Below are positions 6,808 through 8,316 of a DNA stretch of 8,316 nucleotides, in pieces (within the stretch, counting starts at the first letter, position 1; the number at the start of each line of letters is the position of its first letter). The stretch is from Bacteroidales bacterium (GTDB lineage: Bacteria; Bacteroidota; Bacteroidia; Bacteroidales; VadinHA17), in contig JADGPV010000177.1 in assembly GCA_017882245.1 (NCBI GenBank), positions 1-8,316 of the forward strand. Direction: 5' to 3'. The notes under the pieces are model-generated. The model did no database searches. It was not told where the DNA came from and saw only the letters and a program-made list of their open reading frames with translations. A program made the position numbers and the translations under genes.

Positions 6808-7491
6808 GTCACTCTTTTTTTTCTTCCTAACCTTGGTCTTTGTATGTTTGGAGGCAGTCGACTTTTCGTTCTTCAGCATACCGCCTTTAACTCCCTTGAG
6901 GAACCTTGACCAGGCAAAAGGATTAAGCAAATTATTAGCCGGTGCCTGGCCGCGGGTATACAGATTATCTGATACCTGCTGCATTGTATACCTGTAGCCC
7001 TGGCCGGGCGTTGAGCGCATATCAGACCATGTCTGCTGCTCAACAAGGGCCAGGTTAAATGCCATATTCTCCATGAGCGGGTCCTTAGGCTTATTCTCCA
7101 GCACAGCCCTCTTGAATTCAGAATAGGTCTTCCAGGGCAGTATTGGCACCTCCTCAATAATAACAGTGTCGGAGATCATTTTAACATCCGTGATGTAGCT
7201 TGTGCCTGTAAGAGTCACAGGTACGGTGAGAAGAGTCGATTTGTATCCAACAGCGCTGAAAAAGACCGTGTCACCCGGTGTACTGATAATTGAGAAAATT
7301 CCACGATGATCGCTTGCGGCGCCACGTCTGAGATCCTTTGAATAGATGCTGACACCCGGTACTAAAAATCCCTTTTCATCAGCTGTCAGGCCGTCAATCT
7401 GGATAAACTTCTTATTTTCTACCTGCGCACTGATCCGGCAAATAGTAAGAAACAGCAACAGGCTTGTGACTAAAACCTTCTTCAATGGCAC
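6805..7491 (-). CDS. Small exported protein with carboxypeptidase-regulatory-like domain, receptor-operon partner
   Basis: This 228-residue protein has a signal peptide at 1-22 (VLVTSLLLFLTICRISA, then Q23), so it is exported. Residues about 32-105 form a carboxypeptidase-regulatory-like domain: VPGVSIYSK (44-52), GAASDHRGIFSI (57-68) and VFFSAVGYKS (76-85). A second region (about 108-205) resembles a conserved extension I associate with Bacteroidota proteins of this type: ILPWKTYSEFKRAVLE, YRYTMQQVSDNLYTRG and NNLLNPFAWSRFLKG. The last 20 residues are strongly basic (KHTKTKVRKKKKSD). The start is a GTG at 7491: a TAA stands directly upstream in frame, so nothing longer is possible. A TTG at 7485 is the only other start that keeps the full signal peptide, since the next in-frame ATG is residue 105. 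The gene leads the receptor operon. I would guess a structural or accessory role near the receptor, but no catalytic motif is visible and the function is unknown. Confidence 0.82.
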   Translation of the reverse strand: MPLKKVLVTSLLLFLTICRISAQVENKKFIQIDGLTADEKGFLVPGVSIYSKDLRRGAASDHRGIFSIISTPGDTVFFSAVGYKSTLLTVPVTLTGTSYITDVKMISDTVIIEEVPILPWKTYSEFKRAVLENKPKDPLMENMAFNLALVEQQTWSDMRSTPGQGYRYTMQQVSDNLYTRGQAPANNLLNPFAWSRFLKGVKGGMLKNEKSTASKHTKTKVRKKKKSD

Positions 7492-7589
7492 TTAGTTTTT
7501 CTTCGTAAAGTAAACATTATTGGCTGTTGATTCTTACTTTTAACTTAACTTTAATAAGTTTAGGGAAAATTTATAGAAGCCAAAATTAT
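7492..7589. promoter_or_regulatory. AT-rich divergent intergenic region with promoter candidates for both sides
   Basis: These 98 bases separate the receptor operon (leftward) from iorA (rightward). On the plus strand, TTG at 7527-7529, 16 bases, then TAACTTTA (7546-7553) is one mismatch from TAnnTTTG. TACTTTTA at 7535-7542 is another one-mismatch -7 candidate. On the minus strand, TAATTTTG at 7588-7581 matches the -7 consensus fully but has no well-placed TTG and would give a leader of roughly 80 bases. TACTTTAC at 7512-7505 is a nearer, poorer candidate. No hairpin or operator-like palindrome stands out, and neither gene has a strong Shine-Dalgarno. Confidence 0.4.
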
Positions 7590-8316
7590 ATGTATAAATT
7601 ATTATTGCTTGGTGATGAGGCAATTGCACAGGCTGCTTTGGATGCCGGGCTGAGTGGGATGTATGCCTATCCGGGTACGCCTTCAACTGAGATCATGGAG
7701 TATATCCAGTCATCGCAGCAGGCAGCGAAAGAAGGGATTCACCGCGAATGGTCATCAAATGAAAAGACCGCTATGGAAGCTGCACTGGGAATGTCTTATG
7801 CGGGAAAAAGGGCGATGGTCGCCATGAAGCATGTAGGCCTGAATGTTGCAGCGGATGCTTTCATCAACTCCGCTGTTACCGGTGTCAACGGCGGACTTAT
7901 TGTCGTGGCTGCCGATGACCCTTCAATGCATTCTTCGCAGAATGAGCAGGACTCACGCTTCTACGGTAAGTTTGCCCTTGTTCCCATCTTTGAACCACGC
8001 AACCAGCAGGAGTGTTACGACATGATCTTTGATGCTTTTGACCTGTCTGAAAAATACCGTTTGCCGGTTCTTTTGCGCATAACCACACGTCTGGCCCATT
8101 CACGAGCCTCGGTGACCCTCCGCGAACCGAGGGCCAGGAACAAACAGTCACTTCCGTCAAACCCGAGACAGTTTGTGCTACTTCCGGCTATAGCACGTAA
8201 ACAGTACAGGGCGCTTACACAACTGTTTGACAAGCTGCCTTCTGACCCAGTTCTTTCAGGATGGAACAGGATAAGAAAGGGTACCGGCAGAGGGACCGGT
8301 ATAATCACCTGCGGAA
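7590..8316 (+). CDS. iorA: Indolepyruvate:ferredoxin oxidoreductase alpha subunit (partial, 3' end off right edge)
   Basis: The frame is open from ATG 7590 to the right edge, giving 242 residues of a protein that is usually about 530-650. It matches the N-terminal pyruvate-ferredoxin-oxidoreductase-type domain of IorA. Landmarks are LLGDEAIAQAALDAG (6-20), YPGTPSTEI (27-35), EWSSNEKTAMEAALG (53-67, with E58 at the position of the Glu that activates thiamine diphosphate in related enzymes), MKHVGLNVAADAF (79-91) and AADDPSMHSSQNEQDSRFY (107-125). With IorB the enzyme oxidatively decarboxylates arylpyruvates from Trp, Phe and Tyr to aryl-acetyl-CoA, reducing ferredoxin in the cytoplasm. This is typical of anaerobic amino acid fermentation. 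The thiamine-binding and C-terminal 4Fe-4S domains should lie beyond the edge, probably followed by iorB. The gene is divergent from the receptor operon. Residues after about 175 are less conserved. Confidence 0.93.
   Translation, partial: MYKLLLLGDEAIAQAALDAGLSGMYAYPGTPSTEIMEYIQSSQQAAKEGIHREWSSNEKTAMEAALGMSYAGKRAMVAMKHVGLNVAADAFINSAVTGVNGGLIVVAADDPSMHSSQNEQDSRFYGKFALVPIFEPRNQQECYDMIFDAFDLSEKYRLPVLLRITTRLAHSRASVTLREPRARNKQSLPSNPRQFVLLPAIARKQYRALTQLFDKLPSDPVLSGWNRIRKGTGRGTGIITCG

Noticed and set aside
4385..7491. SusC/SusD-type polysaccharide utilisation locus
   Set aside because: The receptor is shorter than SusC, no SusD-like lipoprotein follows, and no glycoside hydrolase, sulfatase or sensor gene is present.
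7897..8308. Two overlapping minus-strand open frames opposite iorA
   Set aside because: The plus frame is clearly conserved IorA, and the antisense frames have no domain features.

Overview
The window looks like a chromosomal segment from a member of the Bacteroidota, probably an anaerobic member of the Bacteroidales or a relative. The reasons are a TonB-dependent receptor with an N-terminal carboxypeptidase-regulatory-like domain, a TonB-like protein of the type common in that phylum, promoter candidates of the TTG-N17-TAnnTTTG type, very weak Shine-Dalgarno sequences, and an indolepyruvate:ferredoxin oxidoreductase gene. No RNA genes, CRISPR arrays, insertion sequences or integrase genes were seen. 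Coding density is high, and no gene-free stretch exceeds about 145 bases.

Layout from left to right. (1) Positions 1-1373, minus strand: a secreted ankyrin-repeat protein whose C-terminal part looks like an outer-membrane beta-barrel. Its 3' end lies beyond the left edge. (2) A 143-base divergent intergenic region (1374-1516) with a good promoter candidate for the rightward genes and a weaker one for the ankyrin gene. (3) Positions 1517-3595, plus strand: a beta-lactamase/class C PBP-type serine hydrolase, then, after 12 bases, a SRAP/HMCES (YedK) family protein starting at GTG, whose Cys2 is the family's catalytic residue. (4) Positions 7491-3600, minus strand: a likely three-gene operon. 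It encodes a small exported protein with a carboxypeptidase-regulatory-like domain, an 806-residue TonB-dependent receptor (joined by a TGATG stop-start overlap), and a TonB-like energy transducer 47 bases further on. It converges on the SRAP gene with only 4 bases between stop codons. (5) A 98-base AT-rich divergent region (7492-7589). (6) Positions 7590-8316, plus strand: the N-terminal part of indolepyruvate:ferredoxin oxidoreductase subunit alpha (IorA), cut by the right edge.

How the genes fit together: the minus-strand operon is the one clear functional unit. A receptor imports an unknown ligand across the outer membrane and is energised through a TonB-like protein encoded beside it, with a small partner protein that carries a related N-terminal domain. 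No SusD-like lipoprotein, ExbB/ExbD or carbohydrate enzyme is present, so the substrate cannot be read from the context. The hydrolase (envelope), SRAP protein (DNA repair) and IorA (aromatic amino acid fermentation) look functionally unrelated to each other. The least ordinary items are the ankyrin/beta-barrel fusion and the receptor operon with its own transducer. I see no convincing evidence of a wholly new system.
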